From Typhlomys cinereus (lineage: Eukaryota; Chordata; Mammalia; Rodentia; Platacanthomyidae): a stretch of DNA of 64,000 bases. Of the stretch, positions 30,330-43,600 are shown piece by piece. The translations under genes and the position numbers were made by a program. The notes beneath the pieces were generated by a model. That model searched no databases, was not told the origin of the DNA, and saw nothing but the letters and a program-made list of their open reading frames with translations. The DNA is taken from assembly GCA_023101885.1 (NCBI GenBank), contig JALPQD010000924.1:132638-196637 (forward strand), given 5' to 3'. Position 1 is the stretch's first letter, and each line of letters opens with the position of its first letter.

Positions 30330-33090
30330 CTTTTACAGAAACGGTGTTTATTGTGTCGGAAGAAGTAGCACTCCCCAGCTCGCCTGCTACAAAAGCCTTT
30401 TTACGTGTTTCGTTTGATATAAGAAAGGGACATTAAGGGTTTTCCGTTTGTATACAAGTTTCAATGTATCACAGCAAAGAACTAGAACCCAGATTCCCTG
30501 GGATCTTGATGGTGTCAGACATGGTAAACTGATAGGTAAAATTAATTTTATTTTGAAGTATGCCAACCACTCAAAAGTTAAAGTTCAGACCGTCAATTTT
30601 CAAGTTCATCGATTACGTGGGGATTTTAGGAGTAATTCTAAATGAAACAAAATATATGCCGGAAAGACTCCGCAGCCCAACCAAGTTTTTTTAATTTGGT
30701 TTCATTTTAAAGCCAGGCAGATGGGACAGTACTGGAAGGGGAACTTACTTAATTCCAGGTGCTACTTTGCCTCCTTTCTCCCAAGTCAGTTCCAATCTAA
30801 CTCCTATAAATACTGTACCAAATTGAGTAGCACTATGGTGCAATATATATGCCTTCTCTATATATTTTTACCTAATGCTTATGGCTCCTATGCACAACTT
30901 CCATGATTAAATATGGTAATGAAGGTCGAAAAATTGCAAAGGTAAAATTACATTGCACTTACTTTTTCTCCTTAAGTTTGTTATCTGTTTTCAGTTACTA
31001 TGCATGGCTAGTATGCCCTGCCCTAGCAGAAGACCAAGGATTGATGAATATTTTAATTTAATAAGATGGTTTTGGACAACTCCCAAGAAGAAAAACATCT
31101 TTCATTTCTTGTTTTTTAGCCAACCTCATATCTAGAATGGCATTGACTTTGTAACATTCATGTTACCTTTTATAACTCCAAACAATTGGAGTTAAGAAAA
31201 AGTTAGCATTTTCAGCAAACTTTTGTATTAAATCCTCTGCAAAGCATTTATATACCGATTCTGTGTAAAATCCCCCAGTTAGAACCAGCTCTGAAACATA
31301 GATTTGTGATCTAGTGTGGGTTATCGAACTTCTGTGCTTTTCTTTCTTCACTTTTAAATGAAGAATACCCAGTTCATAGCACCCTATAAAGATGATGACA
31401 ATCAAATGGGTCTTGTAGATAAACATACGCAAAACATATGAGAAGTGTTGAATAAGCATTATTACAATCAATATGTTCTTTAATTCACACTTTAAACCTC
31501 AAGAAAACTGAGATGTTAACTCATCTTAAGTAACAAAGTTTGTAAATGAAACAAGTAGAATTTGTTCATGATGATTTTACTTAAATTACAACCTAAGAAA
31601 CTCCTTATGTCTTATATTATTCATTTAGAACCTAATCTACAAAATGTCTAAAAATAATCGTTTCTGGCATCAAGGCAACTTCCTCTTCTGCTGTATGATA
31701 GAGCTGTTATCTAAACACATTTTAGAATGGTTAGAATGCGTTTGTATGGCAATTGGTAATATTCCTTGAATTCACTTGTACAGGTTTATATTAAATGTTT
31801 GTATTATACCATGTACCTAAATTTATTTATCTTGGGGTTTTAGGAAAGTGATCTGTTTTAGTTCAAAGAATTCTGAATTTTTGCAAACAAGTGCTATATG
31901 CCAAAAATGTTCTCTAGTCAAATAAATTTAGGAAATGTTAAACAGTATAGTTTTTTATTATAGAAATTGGTTGGAACTTTTACTATGTTAATCTGATTTG
32001 TATTTCTCCAAGATTCCTAAACTTATTTGACCAGGGAAAATGTTGGAAGTGTTTTAAAAATCACTTTTATGGAAATGGTGGTCCATTCATACAACATGTG
32101 ATTTTTTTATAGGTGTCGATCTGAATACCTCTTGCTCAGCCTTTGCATTTCTCTCTTGAAGGTGTTGATGGTTTCATGCTTATGTGGTGGCTTATCTGTC
32201 CCTTGATGACCGTTGCCTTTCTTTGGAACATCATGCTCGGAATGGTAGCACATGCAAATCCAGGCTAATGTTCTGAGGATTGTTCCCAGGCTCATTTTGA
32301 TGATGCTCAGCATGTTAATCTTTGGAGGTCACAGCAGCCCATTATCCTGCCTTTCTTCTGAGAATATTTTGTAGTGGCTTATAATGATTTACAGCATCAC
32401 CTCTAATCTGCTTTATTTTCCACTGGAATTATTTCCTTTCAATGTCAGTATAAATAAAGTTTCCTTTTCAATTAAAAAATTTAAATGTCAACATGTTGAT
32501 TGTTGCTAGGACCTATCTATGAAGTTGACATGGTCTTCTTGAAACCTTTAACAGTTGGTTTCTACTTAAGAAAAATGCAGTTGGCTACAATTATGTATTT
32601 TGAGCTGAAAAAAAACAATATTTTAATATGTTTTATTTTGTATTAGTATTTATTGGAAATGTGTTCATATCTTTTTCTAAAACTGTAGTGGAGGTGTAGA
32701 AAAAGTGTATTTGCCTAAATAGAAAAAAAAAAAAGGCTTATAAAAATATACTTAGAGACTTATGCATTGTGCATGTAGAACAACCAGGGTATGGAGCTTA
32801 AAATGAGCTGGTATTTGGAAGAAATTGTTGTTCTGAATACAGTGGTAGAATGGTGATGTTTGCAATAGAATGAAAGGAAGAAAGTCAAGATAACGCATAC
32901 CTTTAAGTGTATAGAAGGGATGGTGTTGCCATTGAAGTAAAAATTAGGATTTGGTTAAGAAAAAATATTCCCTCATAAATACAGTAGAAATGAATGAGCA
33001 CATCCACATGTAAAGGAGAACGTATGAAAGGTTTAGTCAGATCACTTATGGAACGAATAGGTAAAGTAACCATGATATTCTAAAACTATT
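30330..33090. other. MTCP1/CMC4 first intron, unique-looking part
   Basis: No confident repeat. A minus-strand frame at 32107-32313 (68 codons) is noted elsewhere as unproven. Confidence 0.4.
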
Positions 33091-33094
33091 CACA

Positions 33095-33262
33095 AAAATG
33101 AGACCATTTTTTGAGACTGGGTCTCACTAGGTACTTGGCCTCAAACCTACTGTGTACATTGGCTGGCATCAAACTTATAATGTACCCCAAATTGGTCTGA
33201 AGTTTTCTCAGCTCCTGGCATGCTGGAATTACAGGCATGTGCCACCACATGCAGTTTAAAAC
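33095..33262 (-). repeat. B1-like SINE, antisense
   Basis: TTTTTGAGACTGGGTCTCAC, GCTGGAATTACAGGCATGTG and CCACCACATGCAG. Confidence 0.8.
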
Positions 33263-34409
33263 AATTTCTTAAGTCTACAAAAGGTTTTTTTTTTTCCCCC
33301 TTTTAGAGGAGAAATCAAATTCAGAATGTTATCCTTGAAAAAGAGAATTTGGTTACCTTGATTCTTTTCTTTATTTCTGTTTGATATCATATAGCTGGCA
33401 TCTAGTTTGCTCTGGACAATGTCACTTTGACAGCGCTAACAACCTTTGAAACTATGTTGCATTTCTTTTCCACTTTTTACAGTGTAGGAGCTCTGTTCTC
33501 TATGAAAGGTAGAAATACAGTAAAACTCACCATGGTGCTATGAGTGGGGTCCAACAGATTCATTTATGAAAAATAAATGAAGTTATTTTGAGGTACTAGG
33601 CAGAGAACTGTTATGGAGAGAGTTTGCCAGGCTACCCAAACACTCTTGAGATGTGTCCTTCCCTTATAATTCTTAAAAGGCAGAGAAGTTTTTCTGGTCT
33701 TCTAGTCTGGAGAAAAACTTAAGCTTATGATTCTATAGAAAAACAGGCCCCTATGCAGCATCATTGTAGTGAAACAAAGATACAGATGGATAACTGTCTT
33801 TTGCTCTCATTCAGCACTTACAACTCTGAAATTCATTAAAGTCCCTAAATATTTTTCTTAAAATGAAAACTTCCTCCTGGACAAACCTAACTAGTATAAA
33901 TAACTTTTCTTAGTAAATAAACATACTCTTTGTCCTTATAGTAAACAACTTCAGTTTAGAAAGCATAGATAAAATCTTATCTTTTAAAAATAAAAAGTCC
34001 TTGGAAGTGACTTTTATTTGGGGACTGTGGGCTGCTTATATCTGTCTCGGTGCCTTTCTGCAAAATGCATGTCTCCTTAGGTAAACTTCTGTACATTTTC
34101 TATTGCTCACATATTTCATCTAAAACTGATTTGTAAATGCAAAGAAAATAAGAGCAGTGCCTAGCCTCTCATAACTCTAACCTTACTGTCCCACAGAACT
34201 CACCTAGAATTTAGATGTCCTTTAATGCGTTTAGGCTGTACAAGTAGATTAGTGTAAGGTTTGGTTCTGGTTGGTGGTTGCTAGTTCCACGTCACCTTGT
34301 TCACTAGCAAGTTCATCCAAACCCCAAAAGTCACACCTGTGTCCTGTGCGCGGATGCTGCAGGCTTAGGTGGAGAAAAGCAGGGCTAGAATTGGAACCCA
34401 AAGCCCAGA

Positions 34410-34514
34410 ATGGCAAGAGAGGATGTGGGGGCTCCACCCGATCATCTCTGGGTTCACCAAGAAGGTATCTACCGCGACGAATACCAGCGCACATGGGTGG
34501 CTGTTGTGGAAGAG
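34410..34514 (+). CDS. MTCP1: MTCP1 coding exon 1
   Basis: 35 codons, MAREDVGAPP to TWVAVVEE, then donor GTAATTG. Confidence 0.95.
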
Positions 34515-34929
34515 GTAATTGTTTCATGTTGATTATTTCTTTTATTTTGCTTTTAAGTAAGTTGGGTTTCTATATAATCTCAATATTCTGAAGTATTTGG
34601 TTTTATTTTTGATCATTCCTTTCTATTAGGAGACAAGTTTCCTAAGGGCACGAGTCCAGCAAATTCAGGTTCCCTTAGGTGACGCAGCTAGGCCAAGTCA
34701 CCTTCTTACTTCCCAACTACCTCTCATGTGGCAACTCTACCCAGAGGAGCGCTACATGGATAACAACTCTCGCTTGTGGCAGATTCAGCATCATTTAATG
34801 GTACACATATTGCTTAATCATTTTCCATTGTATTGGGACTTATATAATAGAGTACTCTATAAACGTCTCTTTTTCTGGCAGGTCAGGGGAGTACAGGAAC
34901 TGCTGCTTAAGCTTTTGCCTGATGATTAA
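34410..34929 (+). CDS. MTCP1: MTCP1 (p13 MTCP1), TCL1-family protein, three coding exons
   Basis: Exons 34410-34514, 34630-34800 and 34882-34929 join into 107 codons plus stop, the usual MTCP1 length. The product begins MAREDVGAPPDHLWVHQEGI and ends VRGVQELLLKLLPDD. TCL1-family proteins form small beta-barrels that bind the AKT pleckstrin-homology domain and enhance AKT activity. Borders are AGAG-GTAATT, CTATTAG-GAGACA, TTAATG-GTACAC and TCTGGCAG-GTCAGG. Residue 3 reads Arg where I recall Gly in human. The 5' non-coding exon should lie in the CpG island. The acceptor of the first coding exon is not certain; CTGCAG near 34360 is one candidate. Confidence 0.96.
34630..34800 (+). CDS. MTCP1: MTCP1 coding exon 2
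   Basis: 57 codons, ETSFLRARVQQIQVPLGDAA to RLWQIQHHLM. It holds most of the second half of the TCL1-family barrel. Both adjacent introns are short, 115 and 81 nt. Confidence 0.96.
34882..34929 (+). CDS. MTCP1: MTCP1 coding exon 3
   Basis: 15 codons VRGVQELLLKLLPDD and a TAA stop, after a TTTTTCTGGCAG acceptor. Confidence 0.95.
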   Translation, partial: VRGVQELLLKLLPDD

Positions 34930-34933
34930 CTTG

Positions 34934-35016
34934 GTATGTATTTCTATTTCTATTTCTTCTCCTTCTTCTTTATTTTCTCTCTATTCAGTTGTAATTATTG
35001 TATCTTATTTTTCCAG
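34934..35016 (+). other. Possible 83-nt intron in the MTCP1 3' UTR
   Basis: Five bases after the stop there is CTTG-GTATGT, followed by a pyrimidine-rich tract and TATTTTTCCAG-GTGCTGGG. A junction only a few bases beyond the stop would not be expected to trigger nonsense-mediated decay. No transcript evidence is available here. Confidence 0.4.
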
Positions 35017-35861
35017 GTGCTGGGCTTCTAGGAAGATATGCTCCTGTGTTGTGCTCACTATATGGCAATTACTTCATCTACCACTGCAGTGCTCCCACAC
35101 TTGGGCCTGGAGGGAGGGAGGAGGTTGAAAAGCTGCTCGAGAGCACAGCTATTTAGGAAGGGCCATGAAGAATACTTCTACCAAGAGAGGGTTACACAGG
35201 CAGAAATCGAGCCAACAGGATATGTTGTTAGTCAGGATATGTAACTTGAAATTGACTTCTTTGGAAATTGCCATAGAACCTTTAATGGACATCATCAGCT
35301 GGAACTGGGATCATATGAATCCCACAAAAGTCAGCACATGCTACAGAACAGATGCCCTCATCAAAAGGACTTGGTACTGATTAGAGAGAAGAAAGCAGCT
35401 CTTAAGAGCATCGACATGTATCTGTCGCTTATTTTCCCTGCAGTAAATTCACCTGCCTTTCCTTCTCCCATCCTGTAAATATCTGAGGTTTTGTTCCTGC
35501 GTTTCCCATCCCAGTACTGAGAACTCAAGGAATCCTGGGGTGGGGGGAAAGGTTATGTGTATTGATGAAATTAGCTTAAAAGGCTCTTAGGCTTTTCTTT
35601 CTGAAATTGTGCCTTTGGATAGATAGTTTTTCATCAAAACCACACGCACCTAAATTCTTTACCTAGTTACTGATAATTTAAATAAGCTGACTTTCATAAG
35701 GACTTAAAAATATTAACTTTAACTGGCATCTTTCTCAGGAGAAAATAGCACCAAATATTTCTGATTCCTAGGAAAGCATTTATTATCTGTGAAGAATTTC
35801 CTGAATTAAAGCAGTCATGGTAGTTTATATACATTAAAGTAAGGCTTTATTTTCCAAACAA

Positions 35862-36030
35862 GTCTGGGGTCCAGGGTGTAGTGGTACATGCCTGTAAGTC
35901 CCAGCTACTCGGGAGACTGACACAGGAGGATCACTTGACCCAAGGAGTTTGATGCCAGCCTTAGCGAAATAGTGAGACACTGTCTTAAAACCAGCCAACA
36001 AACAACAACAACAACAACAACAACAAAACT
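35862..36030 (+). repeat. 7SL-derived (B1/Alu-like) SINE with (AAC)n tail
   Basis: CCAGCTACTCGGGAGACTGA, AGGAGGATCACTTGACCC and GATGCCAGCC, then an AAC repeat at about 36000-36026. Confidence 0.75.
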
Positions 36031-36515
36031 CTTGGGTATGATATACACTGTGTACTGAGTCATTGCCTTCCAGGAACTATTCTGTATACTTTATATACTT
36101 TATCGTATTTATTCCTTCCATCAATTCTTTGAGGTATGTATGATTCCTAGTAACATGAGTAGTGAGGAGAAAAATGTTTCAAGGAGTTTCAAGTTTCAAA
36201 TGTTTTAGGAAGGAACCAAAGGTTTCTTCTGTGTATCATAGTGCCAGGCAGTGGGAAGCTGTGGTGTTTACTCAAACGTTGCTTTGCAATATTCAAGATG
36301 ACTAAATCGAGCTGTCTTTCTTTCATGTAAAGTTATTTAAATCTTTCATACTTGAGATGGAGATATAAAAATATAGCTGTTTTATCCTATCAGTGGGAAG
36401 TGTATTTTTAGTGTAATGATTTTTGCTTACTCCAGAATAAAATTCCATGTAGACGGCCTTTTAAAGTCTTTATGAAAAAAATTATAATCATTTTTCTTGT
36501 TTTAGTTTTCTGGAA

Positions 36516-36573
36516 ATGCCGCAAAAGGATCCATGCCAGAAACAAGCCTGTGAAATACAGAAATGTTTACAAG
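36516..36573 (+). CDS. CMC4: CMC4 coding exon 1
   Basis: Acceptor CTTGTTTTAG ends at 36505. The ATG comes 10 nt into the exon, and 19 codons plus one base follow before donor GTAGTA. Confidence 0.95.
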
Positions 36574-39500
36574 GTAGTATACAGAATGTTTTTAAAAATA
36601 GCTCTCAATTGTACTTGTGACATAACTATAAGAAGTCAATTTTTATCAGTAACCTACATTAATTCTAACTATAATATTTATATAACTAATCCTGAAGATT
36701 TTCCCCATTATTTCACCAAATATATAGAATAAAAAGTGATACGGTGTAGGGACTAACACTTGCTGGCATGTACAGAAGCCCTAGATGCCATTCCTAGCAC
36801 TTTGATACAATGAAAGCTAGAGTTTCTATATGTTAGAATCACTTAAAAAATTTTTAAAATGTGTATAGAGCACTTAAAACAGACTTCCTAGAGGTAGGGA
36901 CCAGGCAGGAATCTAGAAAACTAGCCATGTGCTTTTATAATGTACAACCAGAGTTCCAAATTACTGAGCTGAACAAAAGACTAGTTTGGAGCTGGGGTAT
37001 GACTTGGGGGTAGAGTACTTGCCAAGCACATACTAGGCCATGGGTTCAATCCTCAGAACTGCATGTGCACATGAGCATAGAAAAAGAGCCAGACATGGTG
37101 GTGCATATCTGTAATCTCGGCAACAGCAAGAGGATCACAAGTTCAAAGTCAGCATGAGCTATAAAGTGATAGATAGCCTATTTCAAAAAACATCCAGCCT
37201 TTTCCCCTCAAGGATTTAAATTAAAAAATTTAAAACTATGGCAGGTATGAAATAGTGAGTAAAAGTTCCCAAGTCTTTCAGGCTTCTCTCTGGCCACCTC
37301 TAGAGATAATCATGAGTAACTGTATATGATATATCTTTTGAAGAAATTAAATATATTGTGTTTATATACATGTCTACATAGTTCTTTTGTATGCAAATGT
37401 AAAGTTAATATAGTAATACTTAGCAACTTTATGAAACTTGACAGTATGCAGTGAATATCTTTCTAATGAATACATAAAATGTTGCTTTTTTTAAAGACTA
37501 CATGCTAGAAAGTTATTTAACCTTTTAACCTCTATGTATGAATGGACATTTAAAAATATGTAGTTGTTCATATTATAATAAATGACAAAAATAAAACAAC
37601 CAACAATAGTATACACAGAGAGAGAGACAAGTTTGTAGAGGACTAATTGCCTGCATTCATGAGGCCCTCAATTTGATCCCTAGCACTATGAAAACAAAAA
37701 ACCACCCCTCTGAAAAAAACAAACAAACAAATACTAGCTGACACCTTACTGTTTAATACTGTATATATTCGTTGACTGACATTTTCCTGCAAATGACATG
37801 TTTCTTGTGCCTAAACATACTCCATTATGTATATGTACCACATTTTGTCTGTCCATTCAGCTCATTCCACCTTAGTTATTTGAGTAATGCCACAATAAAC
37901 ATGGGTTTGCAGGTACTTGTATTGTATGGTGACTACGTTCCTTCAACTATAAACCCATATGGTATGGAAGCATCTCATGGGAGTCTAATCTCCCCATATC
38001 CCTTTCCATGGTGGCTGGACTGATTTACATTTCGAACCCCTCACCCTCACCAGTACTTATTTCCTCAGTGATAGCTGTTCTGATTAGGTGAGAAGATGGA
38101 GTCTAAATGTTCTAAGGAGAGAGGGAGAGGGAGAAAAGAAAGAAGAGTGGTAGTAAGAAAGAGAAAACAAATACCATGTTCAATTTAGTTGTCCATTTAT
38201 TGATTGGATTGAGTTTGTTGGAGGTATTAATAGATTCTAGATATTAATCACCTAACATGTATTATTTGCCAAGATTTTTCACTCATCTGTAGTTTCTGTC
38301 TTTACTTTGCTGATTATTTTCTTTACTATACAGAAGCTTTTTAACTTCATGCAATCTTATCTGTCCTTCCTGCTATTATATCCTTAGTTATTGGAGTCCC
38401 TTCAGAGAGCCCTTGCCTATTGCTGTATCTGAAGTGTTTTCGCTATAATTTCCTCTCGCAGTTTCGATATTTCAGGTCTTACACTAAGGTCTCTGATCCA
38501 TTTTGAATTGATTTTTGTGCAGAGTGAGAAATGGATTTAGTTTCATCCTTCCACATGTCGATATCCAATTTCCCAGCACAAATTGTTGAAGAGGCTGTTT
38601 GCTCCAATGTATGCTTTGGACATACTTGTTAAAAAAAACAAATGAGGTGATTGTGCTGTGTGGGTGTATTTCTGAGTCCTCATTGTAGATATTCTTTCTG
38701 ATACTGTGAGACAATACTCAGACACAACTTAAGGGGGAAAAGGAAGATTTACTTGACTTACAGTTGCAGAGGGGAAATGCAGTCCTTTAAAGTAGAAAAG
38801 TCATTGTTGGTTGGCAGAAGCTGGAGGCCGCACATATAACTCAGCTATCATGGAGCGAGGGAGGAGGGAAAGGAGGGAGGGAGGGAGGGAGACAGAGAGA
38901 CAGAGAGACAGAGAGACAGAGAGAGACAGAGAGAACTCCAAGAGTGGGACTGCTCTAGGAAATATGGCAGAGCAGAGCTATCTAACCTCAAGGTGCCATG
39001 ATCTTCCCAAACATTAGCAACAGCTAAGAATGCAAACACAGAGCCTGTAGGTGACAACTCTCATTCAGACCATGACAAGCCTCTATTCTATTCCATTAAT
39101 TTTCATGTCTGTTTTTGTGTCAATACCATGATTTTTTTGTTATTAAGGCTCTATAGTATATCTTGTTACCACATATGACACCTCAGAATTGCTCTTTTTA
39201 CAAAGGATTGCTTTTATTACTCAAGGTCTTTTGTTCTTTCCTGTGAATTTTAGAATTTAGTTTCTTGTTTTGTGAAGAACATCATTGGTATTTTCATGGG
39301 ATTTTGCATTGAATCTATAACTCAGCTTCGATAGTATGACCATTTCTTCAGTATTCTTCCTATCTAGTGTCTTCAGTATCATTTTCATCAATAGGTATTT
39401 CCTTCTTTAGGACTATTCCTAGGTGTCTATTTTTTTAAATTACTGTTTTCTTGACTTCTTTCCTAGTAGACTCATTGTTGGTATATAGGGGAAGCTACTG

Positions 39501-40608
39501 ATTTTTATATATTTGTTTTGTATCCTACTACTTTACTGAATTTATCAGTTCTGAAGCTTTTGCTGGAACCTTAGTGTTTTCTAAGTGTAGAATCATATTT
39601 AAAAACAAGAATACTATGACTTACTCCTTTCTGATTTGTATTTATTCATTTATTTCTGACCTGATTTCTCTGGCTAAAATTTCAAGTACTGTATTAAAGA
39701 GTCCAGAGAATATATAAACCTTTTTCTTATTCAAGCTTTTAAAAGAATGCCTTCAGTTTTTCCCATTCAGTATGATATTGGCTATGTATCTGTCATATAT
39801 AGCTTTTTCTGTAAAGGTATAGTCCTTCTATAAAACTTTCATTTTTTTTATTAGGAATGGGTATTAGATTTTATTGAAGGTCTTTTCTGCCTCTACTATG
39901 ATTTTCATGTAGCTATTTGCCTTGACTCAATTTATATACTATATATATATTAGTAAACCATACTTGCATTTCTGAAACAAAACCAACTTAACATGGTGTA
40001 TGACCTTTTCAGTGTGTTGTTGAATTAAATTTTCAGGTACTTTACTTGACCGGTAATGTTGTTCTATATTGTGTGTGTAGTTTTACTATCAGGGTAATTC
40101 TGATCTGTAGAATGAATGTGGAAGAATTCGTTCCCTTTCTATTTATAGAATATTTGGAGGAGAGTTGATGTTAGTTCTTTAAAATACTGGTGGTGAAGAA
40201 TTTGATTAGTATGCACAAGGTCCTGGGTTCAATCTTTACTACCACAAATCCATCAAGTACTGTGGTATTGTTAGTAAAAAGAATTTTATTATGGTTTCAC
40301 TCTCAATCAGTTGCTTCTTCTTAATTTATTTAGATTAATATAGAATCTTAGTGTCAGTTTTGTAGGTAATATGTCTAGATATTTGTCCATTTTTCTAGAT
40401 TTTCCAATTTCTTGACACATCATTTTCAAAACGACCACTAATGGTTTCAGTGGTTTATGTTGTTATATCCCTTTTGCCTCTAAGAATTTTATTTGTTGGG
40501 TTACTGGAGACTGATCCTGGGTCCTTATGCATGGTAGAAAAGCTCTCTACTACAAAGTTATGTTCTCAGGTCTCATATCACTTTTAAAATTTTTTTAATT
40601 TTTGCCTG

Positions 40609-40673
<65 letters not shown>

Positions 40674-43600
40674 AGGAGGGAGAGGGAGAGGGAGAAGGAG
40701 AGGGAAAGAGAGAGAGAACTGTGTGTCCCTGTGGAGGCCGAAGGGTGACTTCGGGAATCATCCTGGATTGCTTCTACCTCCTAATTTCTTTGCTCTGGAG
40801 TTTCCCACCTTCTTCCTACCAGGGCCAGAAGTACAGGCTGCTGTCATTTCCCCCTGGCATTTTTATGTGGGATCTGGGAGCTGAACACAGGACCTTTTGC
40901 TTGCAAGGCAGAGGTTTAACCCATAGCCATCTCTCCTGTCCCTCTTGTCACTTTTTAAATTTTTGAGACAGGAGTTTTACTAAGTTACCCTGGCTGGCCT
41001 TGAAATCACTCTGTAACCCAGATAGGCCTTGAACTTGTGATTCTTCTGCCTCTGTCCCTGGAGTAGCTGTTCCGTCAGGTCTGGCCTTTAATTTGCTTAT
41101 ACTCTTCTTTGTTTTAGTTAGTTTGACTACTCTTGGTTTCATAGATTCTCTGTCTTGTATTACCCATTTCATTAATTTTCTTCCAGATTTTTATTTTCTT
41201 ACCATTTACTAGTTTTTTTATACATTTTTTATTATTACCGCTCATACAAACTTAATAGGTAGACCAGTTCCCTCCCTCCCTCCTCCTCCCCCCGAACCCC
41301 CTGCTCTCCCTCCTCTCCCTCCCCATCCCCCAGTGCCTCCCCCCCAGTTCCCAGAGAGTCCTTTATTGTGTATGCCTAACTCTCCTCTGGGTCCTCCTCT
41401 CCGATGACGTACAAGGACCCAGTGGCTTTTCCCTGAACCCTTTCCCGTGTTCCCCTTAAGCATAGGAACACTACTGTGGCTGTCAATCCCTTGCCTCCAA
41501 GGATCTTGGTGCCTTTAGCTGATGCTAGACTTTGTGAAGTCAGTAGTGTGTTGGACATTGCGCAGGGCATGCAAAGTCCTATTATGATTGCTTCGGCCCT
41601 AACTAGTGTGGAGAATCTTGCAAATCATTGCTCCTCCCATCCTTGTGCTCTTACAATCTTACCGCCTCCTCTTCCACAAATGTCCCTGAGCTTCAGGATG
41701 GGGAGATTAGGCTGGCCTAGTTCTATGTGGTTGATATAGAGTCTCTGAAGTTCTGGATTGTGGTTTGTTGATTTTCTTTTGCAGTTTTGCTGCTCCTGCA
41801 ATGCCCTTCACTCCATCCTGATGGGCACTGTATGTCACCCCCTGGTCAGAGACAAAAAGCTGTTAAACTGGAGTCTTGTTATAAGAGCACATTCAAGGGT
41901 AGATGTAATAAAAGTAGGAAACCTCAGAGAGGGAGGTGTCAATCACCCATTTGCAAAATGATTACTTTTTATCTGCCAGACTATATGCCCTCCCCTTGTG
42001 ATGAGATCATACCCCCTCAGTTGTACATGATCAGGCACGAACGTCTGTGAACTTAACCAGGTGTCACATTACTTACTTGCATTCCTTGATGGAGGCCTAT
42101 TTTCTCTGCTGTAACATGGTCCCCTCTCTCCTTGTGTCTGGTGTGGCCCTCCAACTCCATCCCTCCTGTTCATAATCCTTGCAATTACTGTATTACATGG
42201 GTTTACCTTTGCATGTTTCAATGTGGGCTGGGTGAGTTTGGTACTAGGAGCCACCTATTAGGGAGTACATACGGTGCTTAGTTTTCTGGGTTTGGGATAC
42301 TTTACTTAATATAATTCTTTCTAATGACATCCATTTCCCAGCAAATTCCAGTAATTCATCATTTTTGATGGCTGAGTAGTACTCCATTGTATAGATGTAC
42401 CACATTTTCCTTATCCACTCATCAACTGTTGGACATTTGGGTTGATTCTATGACTTTGCTATTGTAAACAGTGCTGCTATGAACATGGTCCTGCTTGTGC
42501 TATCGAGGTGAACCTCTGCTGCATAGGGGGTTATTCCCAAAAGTGGGATAGCAGGGTCATATGGCATTTCGATCTTTAATTTCTTTAAGAATCTCCAGAT
42601 GGCTCACCAGAATGGCTGTATGAGCCTGCATTCCCACCAGCAATGTAGGAGAGTTCCCCTCTCACCACAACTTCTCCAGCATTTGTTGTTGTTTGTATTG
42701 TGAATTTTTGCCATTTTGACCGGGGTGAGATGATATCTCAGGGAAGTTTTGATTTGCATTTCCCTGATGGCTAAGGAAGTGGAGCATTTTTTAAGATACT
42801 TGTTAGACATTTTAATGTCATCCCTGGTATAATTTCTTTTAAGTTCCAGGGCCCATTTTTTAATTGGGCCATTGTTTTCCTTGGAGTTTAGTTTTCTAAG
42901 TTCTTTGTGCACTCTGGACAGCAGAGTTCTATCAGATGTGTGGTTAGTGAAGATTTTCTCCCATTCTGTGGGTTGCCTTTGAGCTCGTGTGACAATCTCT
43001 TTATCTGAACAGAAGCTCTTTAATTTCACAAGGTCCCAACTGTTGAGAGTTGGTAGCAGTGACTGTGCCATTGGATGTCTGTTTAGGAAATGTTGGCCTA
43101 GCCCAATCAGCTCGAGGGAGTTCCCTACCCTTTCACCTATGGTTTTTATAGTCTCTGGCCTGATATCAGGGTCCTTGATCCATTTGGAATTAAGTCTTGT
43201 ACATGGTGACAAGTACGGGTCCAGCTTTAATCTTCTGCATGTGGAGATCCAGTTTTGCCAGCACCATTTGTTGAAGATGCTGTTCTTTTTCCATTGGATT
43301 CTTTGGGCCCCTTTGTCAAAGATCAAATGGCTGTAATTTTGTGGGCTTATATCTGGGTCTTCAACCCTTATCCATCGATCTGTGTGTCTATTTTGGAGCC
43401 AGTACCAGGCTGTTTTTATAACTATGGATTTGTAGTATAGACTAAGGTTTGGTATGGTGATACCTCCAGCAGTGTTTTTGTTACTCAGGATTGTCTTTGC
43501 TATCCTGGGTCTTTTGTGCCTCCATATGAATTTTGAGATTATTTGGTCAACTTCTTTAAAGAATTGCTTTGGGATTTTAATTGGTATAGCATTGAATTTG

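Noticed and set aside
32107..32313. Minus-strand 68-codon frame with a hydrophobic start and a basic C-terminus in the MTCP1/CMC4 intron
   Set aside because: No domain or known protein recognised, no splice signals or promoter seen. An exact translated search across rodents would be needed; without conservation it is a chance frame.
35038..35380. Plus-strand frames just downstream of the MTCP1 stop
   Set aside because: They lie in the presumed MTCP1 3' UTR and show no relation to a known protein.
36000..36026. Short regular repeat considered as a CRISPR-like array
   Set aside because: It is an AAC simple repeat forming the tail of a SINE. No spaced repeats occur anywhere in the window, and the genome is mammalian.
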